This document shows positions 15,872 to 21,859 of a DNA stretch of 38,497 nucleotides, in pieces. The number at the start of each line of letters is the position of its first letter. Within the stretch, counting starts at the first letter, position 1. The translations under genes were made by a program, and so were the position numbers. The notes beneath the pieces were generated by a model that did no database searches, was not told the DNA's origin, and was given only the letters and a program-made list of their open reading frames with translations. Source of the DNA: a virus; the IMG/VR virus record IMGVR_UViG_3300031251_000061, positions 1 through 38,497 of that record; one strand, 5' to 3'.

Positions 15872-16284
15872 GCTCTGACTCCGGCTACGTCCTGCTCGCG
15901 GGCGATAATGTGGGTCACGGCTCCAATGACGACGCTCTGGAACAGGTATCCGGCGATCTCCAGCCCACCCAGTTCCACCACGTCTCCGGGCTTGACCTCG
16001 GTCGGGGTGAAATGCTTCGACTGCTTGACGGTGTGGTAGTCCTTGCCGTCAACCTTGCCGCGCTTGTGGATGTTCAGGTACGCGCCGGGGCCCACGGCCA
16101 CGACCACTCCCCTGACGGGGGCGCCATGCCATTGGGCGAGGATGGTGTCCGATTCGATGGCCTCGAGCGGCCTGACCAGGATCTGGTCCCGCAGCATCCT
16201 GACCTTTGCGTCAGCTGGCAGGAACGTAGGTGACTTGTCCGTCATCCGCTTGCCGTCTACCCGGACTGGCTGCTCGTAGTTCAT
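15868..16284 (-). CDS. GroES-like co-chaperonin
   Basis: 138 aa. After a ~25-residue extension comes the Cpn10 pattern: MLRDQILVRPLEAIESDTIL, then RGVVVAVGPGAY, KPGDVVELGG and a C-terminal VIGAVTHIIAREQDVAGV, matching the GroES beta-barrel order. The mobile loop would lie at about 45-55 (ILAQWHGAPV), shorter or different from bacterial GroES. Such phage proteins can replace host GroES to fold large capsid proteins in GroEL. It sits just upstream of the terminase and head genes. ATG at 16245 is an alternative start. Confidence 0.8.
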   Translation of the reverse strand: MNYEQPVRVDGKRMTDKSPTFLPADAKVRMLRDQILVRPLEAIESDTILAQWHGAPVRGVVVAVGPGAYLNIHKRGKVDGKDYHTVKQSKHFTPTEVKPGDVVELGGLEIAGYLFQSVVIGAVTHIIAREQDVAGVRA

Positions 16285-16562
16285 TCGACCACCGACAGTT
16301 CAGGCTTCTTGATCCGGTCCATGTCGTGGTTCGGCTGGAACACATGCCCCAAACGGAAGTGGTCCGGCTCTGTCCGCCCACCGCATTTGGCGTGCTTCTG
16401 GAACCAGCCGTTCAGCGTCTTGTGCGGTGCGTCAGCGTCGTAATAGCCCACCAGCGTGCGGGAGGCGAGCCTCACACCGTGGTCGGGCTTGCCGGCGTTG
16501 AAGCACGGGCTGCAGACGAGGAACAGGGCGTTACCGCCTGGATTGGGGACGGGCTCACTCAT
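16281..16562 (-). CDS. Small hypothetical protein with Cys/His pairs
   Basis: 93 aa. The N-terminal CSPCFNAGKPDHGVR and a later KHAKCGGRTEPDHF could form a metal site, but the spacing fits no family I know. The start and stop overlap both neighbours by 4 bases, so it is a member of the gene chain. Confidence 0.6.
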   Translation of the reverse strand: MSEPVPNPGGNALFLVCSPCFNAGKPDHGVRLASRTLVGYYDADAPHKTLNGWFQKHAKCGGRTEPDHFRLGHVFQPNHDMDRIKKPELSVVE

Positions 16563-16696
16563 TTGGCCTTGCGCTTCCTGTGCTTGGAGTAAGAGATCGC
16601 ACGCTGGGGCTTCGGGAAATCCTTACGGGCCTCCCCAGCCCCCACGAATCGCCCGAGATAGGCGTTCATGGATTCGTGCTGCGCCGGTTCAGGCAT
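16559..16696 (-). CDS. Small basic protein (45 aa)
   Basis: 45 aa starting at 16696 inside the end of the zinc-binding gene, ending ATGA-coupled at 16559. The C-terminus is strongly basic (RAISYSKHRKRKAK), suggesting nucleic-acid contact. A second ATG (residue 10, NAYLGRFVG) is possible. No family is recognised. Confidence 0.5.
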   Translation of the reverse strand: MPEPAQHESMNAYLGRFVGAGEARKDFPKPQRAISYSKHRKRKAK

Positions 16697-16847
16697 CGTG
16701 TTCCGGCCCAGCCTCGGGGGCGCCCTCCGGGGTCTCCAGAACGACGTGCTGGCTCTCGAGGGTGAACCCGCATTCCTTGCACATGAAATCGTCGGTGGTG
16801 ACGCGATAGTTCATCGTGTCGCCGTGACGGGGGCAGGGAGGGTTCAT
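16689..16847 (-). CDS. Small zinc-ribbon-like protein with APEAGP tail
   Basis: 52 aa. C5 and H8 (CPRHGD) with C23 and C26 (MCKECG) could bind one zinc. The C-terminus carries EGAPEAGPEHDA, the same short tag found at the ends of two otherwise unrelated genes (19832-20371 and 26204-26542). The start at 16847 overlaps the previous stop as ATGA. Confidence 0.6.
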   Translation of the reverse strand: MNPPCPRHGDTMNYRVTTDDFMCKECGFTLESQHVVLETPEGAPEAGPEHDA

Positions 16848-17020
16848 CGTGCCCACTTCGCGTGGTTCTTGTCCTCGATTCGGAACTTGATCTGTTCCGC
16901 GCCCGGGTCATGCTCCTTGCGCATCACCTTGCCGACCAGCTTCGCCCCATCGTCCTTGTGGTACGGCTCAGGCATGGGGGCGCCGCTGGGGCGGTTATAC
17001 CGAGGGTCGAACTTCGGCAT
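16844..17020 (-). CDS. Small hypothetical protein (58 aa)
   Basis: 58 aa. It is charged, with a Pro-rich start (MPKFDPRYNRPSGAPMPEPY) and a basic end (FRIEDKNHAKWAR). The start follows the previous stop by one base and the stop overlaps the next start, so the gene is supported by context, not by family. Confidence 0.55.
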   Translation of the reverse strand: MPKFDPRYNRPSGAPMPEPYHKDDGAKLVGKVMRKEHDPGAEQIKFRIEDKNHAKWAR

Positions 17021-17021
17021 T

Positions 17022-17237
17022 TTACTTCTCCGGGGTGTGCATCACGCTCTTGTCGGGATGCTCGGGGACCTTGAAGCGAATGCCATCGCCATGGTTGCCC
17101 TCATGCCCGGGGTGGGTGCCAACGTGTTCCTCGTTGCGGATCGTGCCCGAGCCTGCGCCGTGCGCGCGGCGACCCTCGCCCTTCTCGCTCGCCTTGTTCT
17201 CACGCTCGCCGGACGAAAACTTGTGGGACTTGCCCAT
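17022..17237 (-). CDS. Small very charged hypothetical protein
   Basis: 71 aa from ATG at 17237, seven bases after GAGGA. It is Gly-, His-, Lys- and Glu-rich (KSHKFSSGERENKASEKGEG, then HVGTHPGHEGNHGDG) and likely disordered. Internal His-rich repeats might bind metal. It lies between an HNH endonuclease and other small genes. No family is recognised. Confidence 0.5.
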   Translation of the reverse strand: MGKSHKFSSGERENKASEKGEGRRAHGAGSGTIRNEEHVGTHPGHEGNHGDGIRFKVPEHPDKSVMHTPEK

Positions 17238-17284
17238 TTCGGCATCCTCAGATGGTGGTTTAGATGCGCGCACGTAGTTGCACA

Positions 17285-17911
17285 CTACACCGTTTTATCA
17301 TGGTGGGTCTGTTCGGTCAAGCCCATAAGCTTTCTTCCTTTGGACAGATTTTCTTTGGCCGAGATAATTCGGAGGTTTCCCGGGACATGTAGACCGCTCA
17401 CTGCCTTGCCGGCGATCGGAACGATATGATCGACGTGCCACCGTATTTCGCCAGCGGCTTGGTTTCTGCGCCGGCATTCCCGATAAATTGACCGAACCTC
17501 GTCTCTATCGGCCCATCGAACCTGCGCATACAGCATCCTGGCGCGCCTCATATTGAGACCGCGCAGCTGGGCGGTTTCGATGATGGCCCGTGTTCTGCTG
17601 AATTCCTCGTCTTTCCTGATTGCCTTTTCGAGCCTAAGTTGCAGGAAAGTGATTGGATGCGGGTTTGCTAGATTGGGTGGGTGCTCAAGATTCATGCCCA
17701 GCCATGCCATGAACTTTTGAGGGGCCATCGTCAAATCTGGCTGGGGCATTTTTATCGCGTAGACGGTTTCCCACGCTGAGACCAGCCCCGACTTCACGAA
17801 CCACGAAAAATAGCGCCCATTCTCCTTGCGTCTTTCCGATAGGATCAGCCGCTCCCGATGCGCTTTTTCTGCTTCGATCTGCTGCGACGTCAGCCTTCTT
17901 CGGTTGAGCAT
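17285..17911 (-). CDS. HNH endonuclease
   Basis: 208 aa. The C-terminal part has WHVDHIVPIAGKAVSGLHVP with GNLRIISAKENLSKGRK, giving D161-H162, N179 and N188, the HNH core. The N-terminal 140 residues are helical and basic, probably for DNA binding. The gene is visibly richer in A and T than its neighbours, especially near its 3' end, which suggests later arrival as a homing-type element. It directly follows the possible late regulator. A packaging-associated HNH is less likely, because it is far from the terminase. Confidence 0.85.
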   Translation of the reverse strand: MLNRRRLTSQQIEAEKAHRERLILSERRKENGRYFSWFVKSGLVSAWETVYAIKMPQPDLTMAPQKFMAWLGMNLEHPPNLANPHPITFLQLRLEKAIRKDEEFSRTRAIIETAQLRGLNMRRARMLYAQVRWADRDEVRSIYRECRRRNQAAGEIRWHVDHIVPIAGKAVSGLHVPGNLRIISAKENLSKGRKLMGLTEQTHHDKTV

Positions 17912-17913
17912 GG

Positions 17914-18255
17914 CTATTCAGTCAGCCTCACGTGGACAGCCCATTGAGCTTCCTCAAGTTCGTCGTAGTACCGCCGGCTGTTGATCCCGAGCCGCGCCAG
18001 CAGTTCTCGCACTGCACAATCCCGCTGGTAGTGGACGATCAGCCGCCGCTGGAGGTGCCGCTCCCCGTCATGCGCCAACCTCGCTATCGCCCCGTCTACG
18101 GCCATTACGCCCTCTGGGGGCTCTCCCCTGCCACTGATGCGCATCTCCATGTTCCATGCCGTTGGATAGCCTCCTACGCGGTGCAGGGACCATCTTCCCC
18201 ATACGTTGAGCGTGGCCTGCGTGTATGCGAACGAGTAGGGGACGACTTGCGTCAC
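17914..18255 (-). CDS. Possible late-gene regulator (antiterminator Q-like or sigma-region-4-like)
   Basis: 113 aa. The C-terminal half (RRLIVHYQRDCAVRELLARL then GINSRRYYDELEEAQWAVHV) resembles the helix-turn-helix end of small phage antitermination or ArpU-type regulators. The N-terminal half has WSLHRVGGYPTAWNMEMRIS. In lambdoid genomes such a gene sits at the end of the early rightward arm, before the late genes, and here it is in that place. No zinc site is visible. The role is inferred from motif shape and position. Confidence 0.55.
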   Translation of the reverse strand: MTQVVPYSFAYTQATLNVWGRWSLHRVGGYPTAWNMEMRISGRGEPPEGVMAVDGAIARLAHDGERHLQRRLIVHYQRDCAVRELLARLGINSRRYYDELEEAQWAVHVRLTE

Positions 18256-18752
18256 TTCCGCGCCTCGAGGATGAACACGAACGTCCCGCCCTCGATCCTC
18301 GCCATGAGCGGCTTGAAGTCTGCCCGGTAGATGTGCCGGTAGTCGGTCATCACAGCGGTCTGGCGCACATATTCACCCTGATCCAGGTACGTGAGGGATT
18401 CCAAGCTGATCTGGCGCGTGTGCCCCGGGTCGCCCCACACCCACGGGGAGGTGGAGGCCGGGACGGTCGCGAATAGCCTACCGCCCGGTTTAAGAATCCG
18501 CCATATCTCGCTGAAATGCTCAAAGAAAGACACGTAGTCCCCCTGCCGTCCCAGATGCTCCAGCACCTCGTAGGCGTGGACCTCGTCGTACGCGTTATCC
18601 GCAATGGGCCACGGGGTGAGATTCAGGTCCCAGAGGATATCGGGCTCGCAGTCGGGGTAGAGGTCTAGCGTCGTGAGGGCTGACCATTCCGGCGGTCCGA
18701 GGGCGACCCGCTTCTCCCGAGACCGGCCACAGCCTAGAAGTAGCTCACTCAC
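18252..18752 (-). CDS. Class I SAM-dependent methyltransferase (early arm)
   Basis: 166 aa from GTG at 18752, overlapping the lipoprotein stop; this gives motif I (LLLGCGRS) close to the N-terminus. It continues with LDLYPDCEPDILWDLNLTPW, AYDEVHAYEVLEHLG and IWRILKPGGRLFATVP, a Methyltransf_11-like layout. It is unrelated in detail to the methyltransferase at 10337-10900. The substrate is unknown; small molecule, glycan or protein are all possible. Confidence 0.75.
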   Translation of the reverse strand: MSELLLGCGRSREKRVALGPPEWSALTTLDLYPDCEPDILWDLNLTPWPIADNAYDEVHAYEVLEHLGRQGDYVSFFEHFSEIWRILKPGGRLFATVPASTSPWVWGDPGHTRQISLESLTYLDQGEYVRQTAVMTDYRHIYRADFKPLMARIEGGTFVFILEARK

Positions 18753-18924
18753 GGGGGCGCACCGGGCCACCGTGGCGGGGGGCGGGGTAATGGCGCTCCT
18801 CGAGCGTTCTGGACGCCTCGTAGCCCACCACGATGGCTGTCCCGACGCAAAGCACCGGATGCTCACGGCAGGCCGCACAGCCGGTCAGGGAAAGCACTAG
18901 AAACAGGGCGCTAACGGTTTTCAT
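18745..18924 (-). CDS. Small lipoprotein
   Basis: 59 aa from ATG at 18924, with AGGAAGGA upstream. A short basic start and hydrophobic stretch end in the lipobox LTGC (C16), followed by CAACREHPVLC and a hydrophobic segment. The tail is charged and Pro-rich. It could act at the outer membrane like an Rz1 spanin or in exclusion of other phages, but it is far from the lysis genes and lacks a partner. Confidence 0.7.
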   Translation of the reverse strand: MKTVSALFLVLSLTGCAACREHPVLCVGTAIVVGYEASRTLEERHYPAPRHGGPVRPRE

Positions 18925-19105
18925 CTGAATATCCTTCCTGGTCGTGTGGCGGGACGTACTCGTCATGGTCGTCCCGGAAAATCTTCAACTCGATCGGCGC
19001 GTCTATCGCAACGCGCACAGAACTCCCCCGAATCCGACTGATCCTGATCCAGATGTCGGGGCCGATCTGGATGGCCTCACCCTCCTTTCGCGTGATGACT
19101 AGCAC
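18911..19105 (-). CDS. csrA: CsrA/RsmA-family RNA-binding regulator
   Basis: 64 aa starting with GTG at 19105. It aligns without a gap to bacterial CsrA over the first 44 residues: MLVITRKEGEAIQIG, then VRVAIDAPIELKIFRDD, keeping L2, T5, R6, G9, E10 and the key RNA-binding R44. The acidic tail (YVPPHDQEGYSDENR) differs from E. coli CsrA. CsrA dimers bind GGA motifs near ribosome binding sites and block or stabilise mRNAs. The phage copy could retune host carbon, biofilm and motility regulation or act on phage mRNAs. It overlaps the genes on both sides. Confidence 0.92.
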   Translation of the reverse strand: MLVITRKEGEAIQIGPDIWIRISRIRGSSVRVAIDAPIELKIFRDDHDEYVPPHDQEGYSDENR

Positions 19106-19380
19106 TTAGCCCACCAGCAGCTATTCCCCTCCCGCTCATGCTCGCGGCTGATCTTGCCGATGTCCTTCAGGTCCGAGAGCCGACGGCGCACCTGATACTC
19201 GCCGAGGCGCGTGACCACCATCAGTTCGGGGGCTGTGATCCCGGGATGGGCCTTTACAGCCGCCAGGACCATTTCGGCATGGGATACCCGCGGGCCTCGA
19301 TTCATCCGCGCCTCGGCCTTCCTGGAGGTTTCAGGGTCACGTCTGTGCGAGACCGGCGGGAACAGGCTTTCCTGGATCAT
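19099..19380 (-). CDS. Winged-helix DNA-binding protein
   Basis: 93 aa from ATG at 19380 (AAAGGA six bases upstream); a GTG at 19395 is less likely because it overlaps that site. The opening (IQESLFPPVSHRRDPETSRK) is common to small phage proteins, followed by HPGITAPELMVVTRLGEYQV and RRRLSDLKDIGKI, a helix-turn-helix with wing. It overlaps the csrA-like gene, so both are probably translated together. Its target is unknown. Confidence 0.75.
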   Translation of the reverse strand: MIQESLFPPVSHRRDPETSRKAEARMNRGPRVSHAEMVLAAVKAHPGITAPELMVVTRLGEYQVRRRLSDLKDIGKISREHEREGNSCWWAKC

Positions 19381-19447
19381 GGTTTTTCCTTTCACTGGAA
19401 TTTAGATTCTATGTTGGTTCCCGCACGGATGCGGTTTCGGGTTAGAC

Positions 19448-19570
19448 CTATGGTTTGTGCGTGAACAGCCAGACCAAGTACCCGCAGAGCGCAATGATTG
19501 CCACCCCGCAGGCGAATATCCCCGCCTCCTCCAGACGGTCCATCTGCCTCTCACAAGGATCATCGTCCAT
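19448..19570 (-). CDS. Small membrane protein (40 aa)
   Basis: 40 aa from ATG at 19570, inside the end of the nuclease gene. An acidic N-terminus is followed by one transmembrane helix (AGIFACGVAIIALCGYLVWL) and a short basic tail. It is followed by a 67-base gap that holds a small CCGCA-TGCGG hairpin and a TAGAAT box, a weak promoter candidate for the downstream genes. Confidence 0.6.
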   Translation of the reverse strand: MDDDPCERQMDRLEEAGIFACGVAIIALCGYLVWLFTHKP

Positions 19571-19835
19571 GCATGCTCCAAATCGTCAGCTGGTTCCTGA
19601 CATCTTCGGCGGTCCTGAGGTATGGGACGTTGAACCGGGCACAAAACTCGTTCTGCTCCCGCTGGTCACTCCGCAGTCGCCTCCCCGGCGTCTTGCATTC
19701 AGCCATCCACCAGTGTCCTGCATAAAATACCAGCAGATCGACGGGTTTATGCATTCTGAGTACGTAGGCCCCGGATGCTTCCAGCGCTTCGACGACGATG
19801 GGTTCTGATTCGTCACGTTTTGCAGCGCGCCTCAC
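19560..19835 (-). CDS. VRR-NUC / PD-(D/E)xK nuclease
   Basis: 91 aa. The core is VDLLVFYAGHWWMAECKTPG (D33, E46, K48) followed by RLRSDQREQNEFCARF, matching the D...ExK plus Gln pattern of phage VRR-type nucleases. These are thought to act on branched DNA in replication, recombination or packaging. E11 may complete the site. It lies in the replication-side cluster, overlapping its neighbours. Confidence 0.85.
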   Translation of the reverse strand: MRRAAKRDESEPIVVEALEASGAYVLRMHKPVDLLVFYAGHWWMAECKTPGRRLRSDQREQNEFCARFNVPYLRTAEDVRNQLTIWSMHGR

Positions 19836-20371
19836 GGCCCCGCCTCGGGCGCAGCTACAGCCGCATACTTCTCGTTGCGCCCCATGTCGCAGCCGCTATC
19901 AGGCTCCCAGCACTCGTCGGTGTGCTGATGCTCGGGCGCAGCGTCACGGCGCAGGATGTCGCCCATGCTCTCGCCCTTGGCGGGCGCAGCGTAGAGCTTC
20001 CGGGTCAACGTGGCGATATGGTCCGCGTGGCTATTCGCTACGTGCTTCCATTCGTCACGCTCCGCCAGCGCCTCGTTAGCCTGCCGCTCGTACTCTGCGC
20101 AACGCTTCATCAGCGCCACGGTGCGCTGATTGTTCGCCCATACGCTGAACCGATTCTCGCCGTCTAGCTCTGCTCGCGCCAAGTCGAGTTGGGCGCGGAG
20201 GGCATCGCACTCCATCACTCGTTCGCATAGCTGGCGGTTCTGTAGCGCCTTATCGCGCTGATGCGTCATCGCGGCCAACTCCGCACGCGCATTGGACAGA
20301 GTATTGTAAAGCCTACCGACAATCTCGGCATATTCCATCGCCTGCTTCCAGCCTTCCTCGGCGTAATTCAT
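19832..20371 (-). CDS. Coiled-coil protein with APEAGP tail
   Basis: 179 aa. A long helical coiled-coil region (~20-125; SNARAELAAMTHQRDKALQN and similar) precedes a Cys/His stretch (EHQHTDECWEPDSGCDMGR) and the C-terminal YAAVAAPEAGP. The last 20 bases of this tag (19836-19855) occur again, on the opposite strand, at the end of 26204-26542. The start at 20371 is ATGA-coupled with AGGAGGG. The function is unknown. Confidence 0.7.
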   Translation of the reverse strand: MNYAEEGWKQAMEYAEIVGRLYNTLSNARAELAAMTHQRDKALQNRQLCERVMECDALRAQLDLARAELDGENRFSVWANNQRTVALMKRCAEYERQANEALAERDEWKHVANSHADHIATLTRKLYAAPAKGESMGDILRRDAAPEHQHTDECWEPDSGCDMGRNEKYAAVAAPEAGP

Positions 20372-20651
20372 CTCACCCTCCTGGATATCACCCTACACCC
20401 CGTCGCACGCTTCAGGTCTGCGTACTTGGCATACTCTCGCCAGATGATCTCGTCGAGTTCTGCACCCGTAACGTACGTACGTCTTCGTGGAGCCACTGCG
20501 GCCACTGGTCTTTCGGGGTCGCCTTGCACCACTCCCGCCACGTCTTCAGGTACGCGGAGTTCTTCGGCAAATAGCGCGGGCTGATGATCTGGCCGTGCGG
20601 GTCTCTTGGCAGGCATCTATCCTCCGAGGATCGGGCTTCAAGCGTTCTCAT
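20368..20651 (-). pseudogene. Small gene apparently frameshifted at an ACGT repeat
   Basis: One frame (20412-20651) begins ATGA-coupled to the upstream gene and reads YLKTWREWCKATPKDQWPQW to LHEDVRT. A second frame takes over at the tandem ACGT repeat (20471-20482) and reads TYVTGAELDEIIWREYAKYA to RRVR, ending ATGA-coupled to the next gene. Adding one ACGT unit joins them into about 95 aa. Either the genome or read assembly lost one repeat, or the shift is a real phase switch. No family is recognised. Confidence 0.6.
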
Positions 20652-20787
20652 GGCTTTTCCTAGAATTCTGGTCCTCGGTCGCTCTGCGCTGGCTCTCGTG
20701 TACCGCGATGATGAAGGTTAGCCATGAACCCCCGACAGCCAAAACAGCCACCAACAGAAGCATTAAGACCGCTACCGGGGCGCTCAT
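20638..20787 (-). CDS. Small membrane protein (49 aa)
   Basis: 49 aa from ATG at 20787, with AAGGATTAGGGG directly upstream. One transmembrane helix (VLMLLLVAVLAVGGSWLTFI) is followed by a charged, probably cytoplasmic tail (HESQRRATEDQNSRKS). The stop overlaps the start of the next gene. The function is unknown. Confidence 0.6.
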   Translation of the reverse strand: MSAPVAVLMLLLVAVLAVGGSWLTFIIAVHESQRRATEDQNSRKSHENA

Positions 20788-20790
20788 CCC

Positions 20791-20916
20791 CTAATCCTTG
20801 ATCGCGTTGACGATCGCCGCGGTGCAGCCGACGAGTAATACCCCGATCCCGTCAGCCAGCCAGTATGCGACGCAGAGCGCGGCAATACCCGCAATGAACT
20901 TCAGAGCTTGTTTCAT
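20791..20916 (-). CDS. Small membrane protein (41 aa)
   Basis: 41 aa starting at 20916 as ATGA with the replication gene stop. It is almost wholly hydrophobic with two short segments (FIAGIAALCVAYWLADGIGV and LLVGCTAAIVNAIKD). No family is recognised. Tight coupling to the replication gene supports translation. Confidence 0.6.
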   Translation of the reverse strand: MKQALKFIAGIAALCVAYWLADGIGVLLVGCTAAIVNAIKD

Positions 20917-21503
20917 GACTTGAGTTTCATCCTGTCTGCGGTTTTTCCGACCAACCGATGTAAATCGTCCGTCGTCCCCGTAGAACGAAGAGAAGACGAA
21001 GAACCGTTATGTGACGGTGGGGAGGGAGATCCGGAGTTTGCGTATGTGTTTGTGTCTGCGTCTGAGGGCGGGATACGGCGGGACTCGTCGGGACATGTCG
21101 GGACATTCCCCTCTTTGGCTGATTCCCGCTCCCTGCGCTTTCGGGCTGCATCTGCCCCGGATGCGGTCCTTTCGATGTCGTATGCGGCCTTTCTGGCCCG
21201 GTTCCGGTATTTCTCGAAATTGACGATTCTCCATCCCCACGGCCGATCCGGGTCGATGTTGACCAGCCGCCTACCTTCCATAGACTTGCTTCTGCTATAC
21301 GGGTCTGGAGCGCAAAGACGCTCAATACAATCAATGACTTCGATTAGCGGAAGACCGGTGATCCCGGCGATGTAGTTCGGGGTCACATCGATCTCCCCGT
21401 ACTTGTTCGCCATGGATAGGAGGATCGGCCAAAGCCCGATATCCGGCCACTTCCCACTAAGCGTGCCGGTGGTCAGGGTGTCAAAAAGTGGCGTGTATCC
21501 CAT
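20913..21503 (-). CDS. Replication protein, winged-helix O-like initiator
   Basis: 196 aa. The N-terminal ~90 residues (MGYTPLFDTLTTGTLSGKWP, SMANKYGEIDVTPNYIAGIT, then GRRLVNIDPDRPWGWRIVNF) match a widespread phage replication-protein N-domain that binds DNA. The rest is a disordered, Ser/Pro-rich linker. In place it matches lambda O: first gene after cro, with repeats in its own coding sequence at 21069-21104. I see no helicase, so the host helicase is probably loaded. A short basic C-terminus may bind a partner. Confidence 0.75.
   Translation of the reverse strand: MGYTPLFDTLTTGTLSGKWPDIGLWPILLSMANKYGEIDVTPNYIAGITGLPLIEVIDCIERLCAPDPYSRSKSMEGRRLVNIDPDRPWGWRIVNFEKYRNRARKAAYDIERTASGADAARKRRERESAKEGNVPTCPDESRRIPPSDADTNTYANSGSPSPPSHNGSSSSLRSTGTTDDLHRLVGKTADRMKLKS
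21069..21104. repeat. Four 10-bp iterons (CGGGAC) inside the replication gene
   Basis: CGGGAT at 21069 and CGGGAC at 21079, 21089 and 21099 are spaced exactly 10 bp apart, one DNA turn. They lie in the low-complexity linker region of the replication gene, as the lambda origin iterons lie in O. This is a candidate origin of replication. Confidence 0.65.
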
Positions 21504-21507
21504 TTAT

Positions 21508-21534
21508 CGGGACTCCGGTGGGACATGGCGGGAC
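21508..21534. repeat. Three iteron-like repeats just upstream of the replication gene
   Basis: CGGGAC at 21508, TGGGAC at 21519 and CGGGAC at 21529 have spacings of 11 and 10 bp. They share the core with the repeats inside the gene. They cover the ribosome binding site region of the start at 21503, so binding could also repress the gene. Confidence 0.6.
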
Positions 21535-21548
21535 AAATAGGTATACTC

Positions 21549-21634
21549 ACGCATAGCGGCAGAGCCCTACACCCAATATGCGTCAATGGGGCTCGAACAA
21601 GGCACCCGGGCCGTGTAGGCCAACGAGACCCGGG
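21549..21634 (-). other. Structured intergenic leader between cro-like and replication genes
   Basis: This 137-base gap (21504-21640) holds three inverted repeats: ACGCATA/TATGCGT (21549-21555 and 21577-21583), GAGCCC/GGGCTC (21562-21567 and 21589-21594) and CCCGGG/CCCGGG (21605-21610 and 21629-21634). The first two interleave, so in RNA they are a pseudoknot or mutually exclusive. It may be an antitermination, attenuation or operator region. Confidence 0.5.
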
Positions 21635-21640
21635 ATGCTT

Positions 21641-21811
21641 TCACTTGACCACCTTGAACTTGCCCCTTGTCAGTAGGGCAATCTGGTATTGCCGCATCTT
21701 CGGCACCTTCCCTGCGGCCAGCCACTGGTAAATAGCCTTGTTGGTCACGCCCAGCTCCTTGCGAGCGGCCTCGACCGATCCCCAGTGTTCAACAATCGTT
21801 TTTGGGTCCAT
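21641..21811 (-). CDS. cro: Cro-like repressor
   Basis: 56 aa. MDPKTIVEHWGSVEAARKEL with GVTNKAIYQWLAAGKVPKMR is a Cro-type helix-turn-helix with the wing-like end ALLTRGKFKVVK. It resembles P22 and lambda-type Cro in size and order. It is the first gene of the minus arm. There is no Shine-Dalgarno before ATG at 21811, and the -10 box ends seven bases upstream, so the mRNA may be leaderless. It probably binds the inverted repeats at 21816-21859. Confidence 0.88.
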   Translation of the reverse strand: MDPKTIVEHWGSVEAARKELGVTNKAIYQWLAAGKVPKMRQYQIALLTRGKFKVVK

Positions 21812-21815
21812 GTGG

Positions 21816-21834
21816 CTAGAATATTCTTTTCTAG
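21816..21834. promoter_or_regulatory. Inverted repeat operator candidate 1
   Basis: CTAGAA (21816-21821) and TTCTAG (21829-21834) form a 19-bp inverted repeat over the minus-arm -10 box. An 8-bp palindrome TTCTAGAA (21829-21836) overlaps its end. The likely ligand is the Cro-like protein. Confidence 0.6.
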
Positions 21835-21846
21835 AACGCTTGACAA
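21818..21846 (-). promoter_or_regulatory. Minus-arm promoter (P-R-like)
   Basis: TTGTCA (+ strand 21841-21846) lies 17 bases from TATTCT (+ strand 21818-21823) in minus orientation. The predicted start is about seven bases beyond the -10 box, at or next to the cro-like ATG (21811). This drives cro-like and replication genes. Confidence 0.7.
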
Positions 21847-21859
21847 GGGATTCAAGCGT
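21836..21859. promoter_or_regulatory. Inverted repeat operator candidate 2
   Basis: ACGCTTGA (21836-21843) and TCAAGCGT (21852-21859) are perfect 8-bp arms around an 8-base spacer. The repeat covers both -35 boxes, so one bound dimer could close both promoters. Its arms differ from operator candidate 1, which hints at a second regulator or a second site class. Confidence 0.6.

Noticed and set aside
18745-18924. An Rz1 spanin subunit
   Set aside because: The lipobox is clear, but the gene is far from the lysis cassette and no overlapping Rz-type partner is present, so only lipoprotein is called.
21580-21640. A tRNA, suggested by a GTTCGAGCCCC-like T-loop on the minus strand
   Set aside because: The neighbouring bases do not pair into a T-stem and no anticodon or acceptor stem can be formed.
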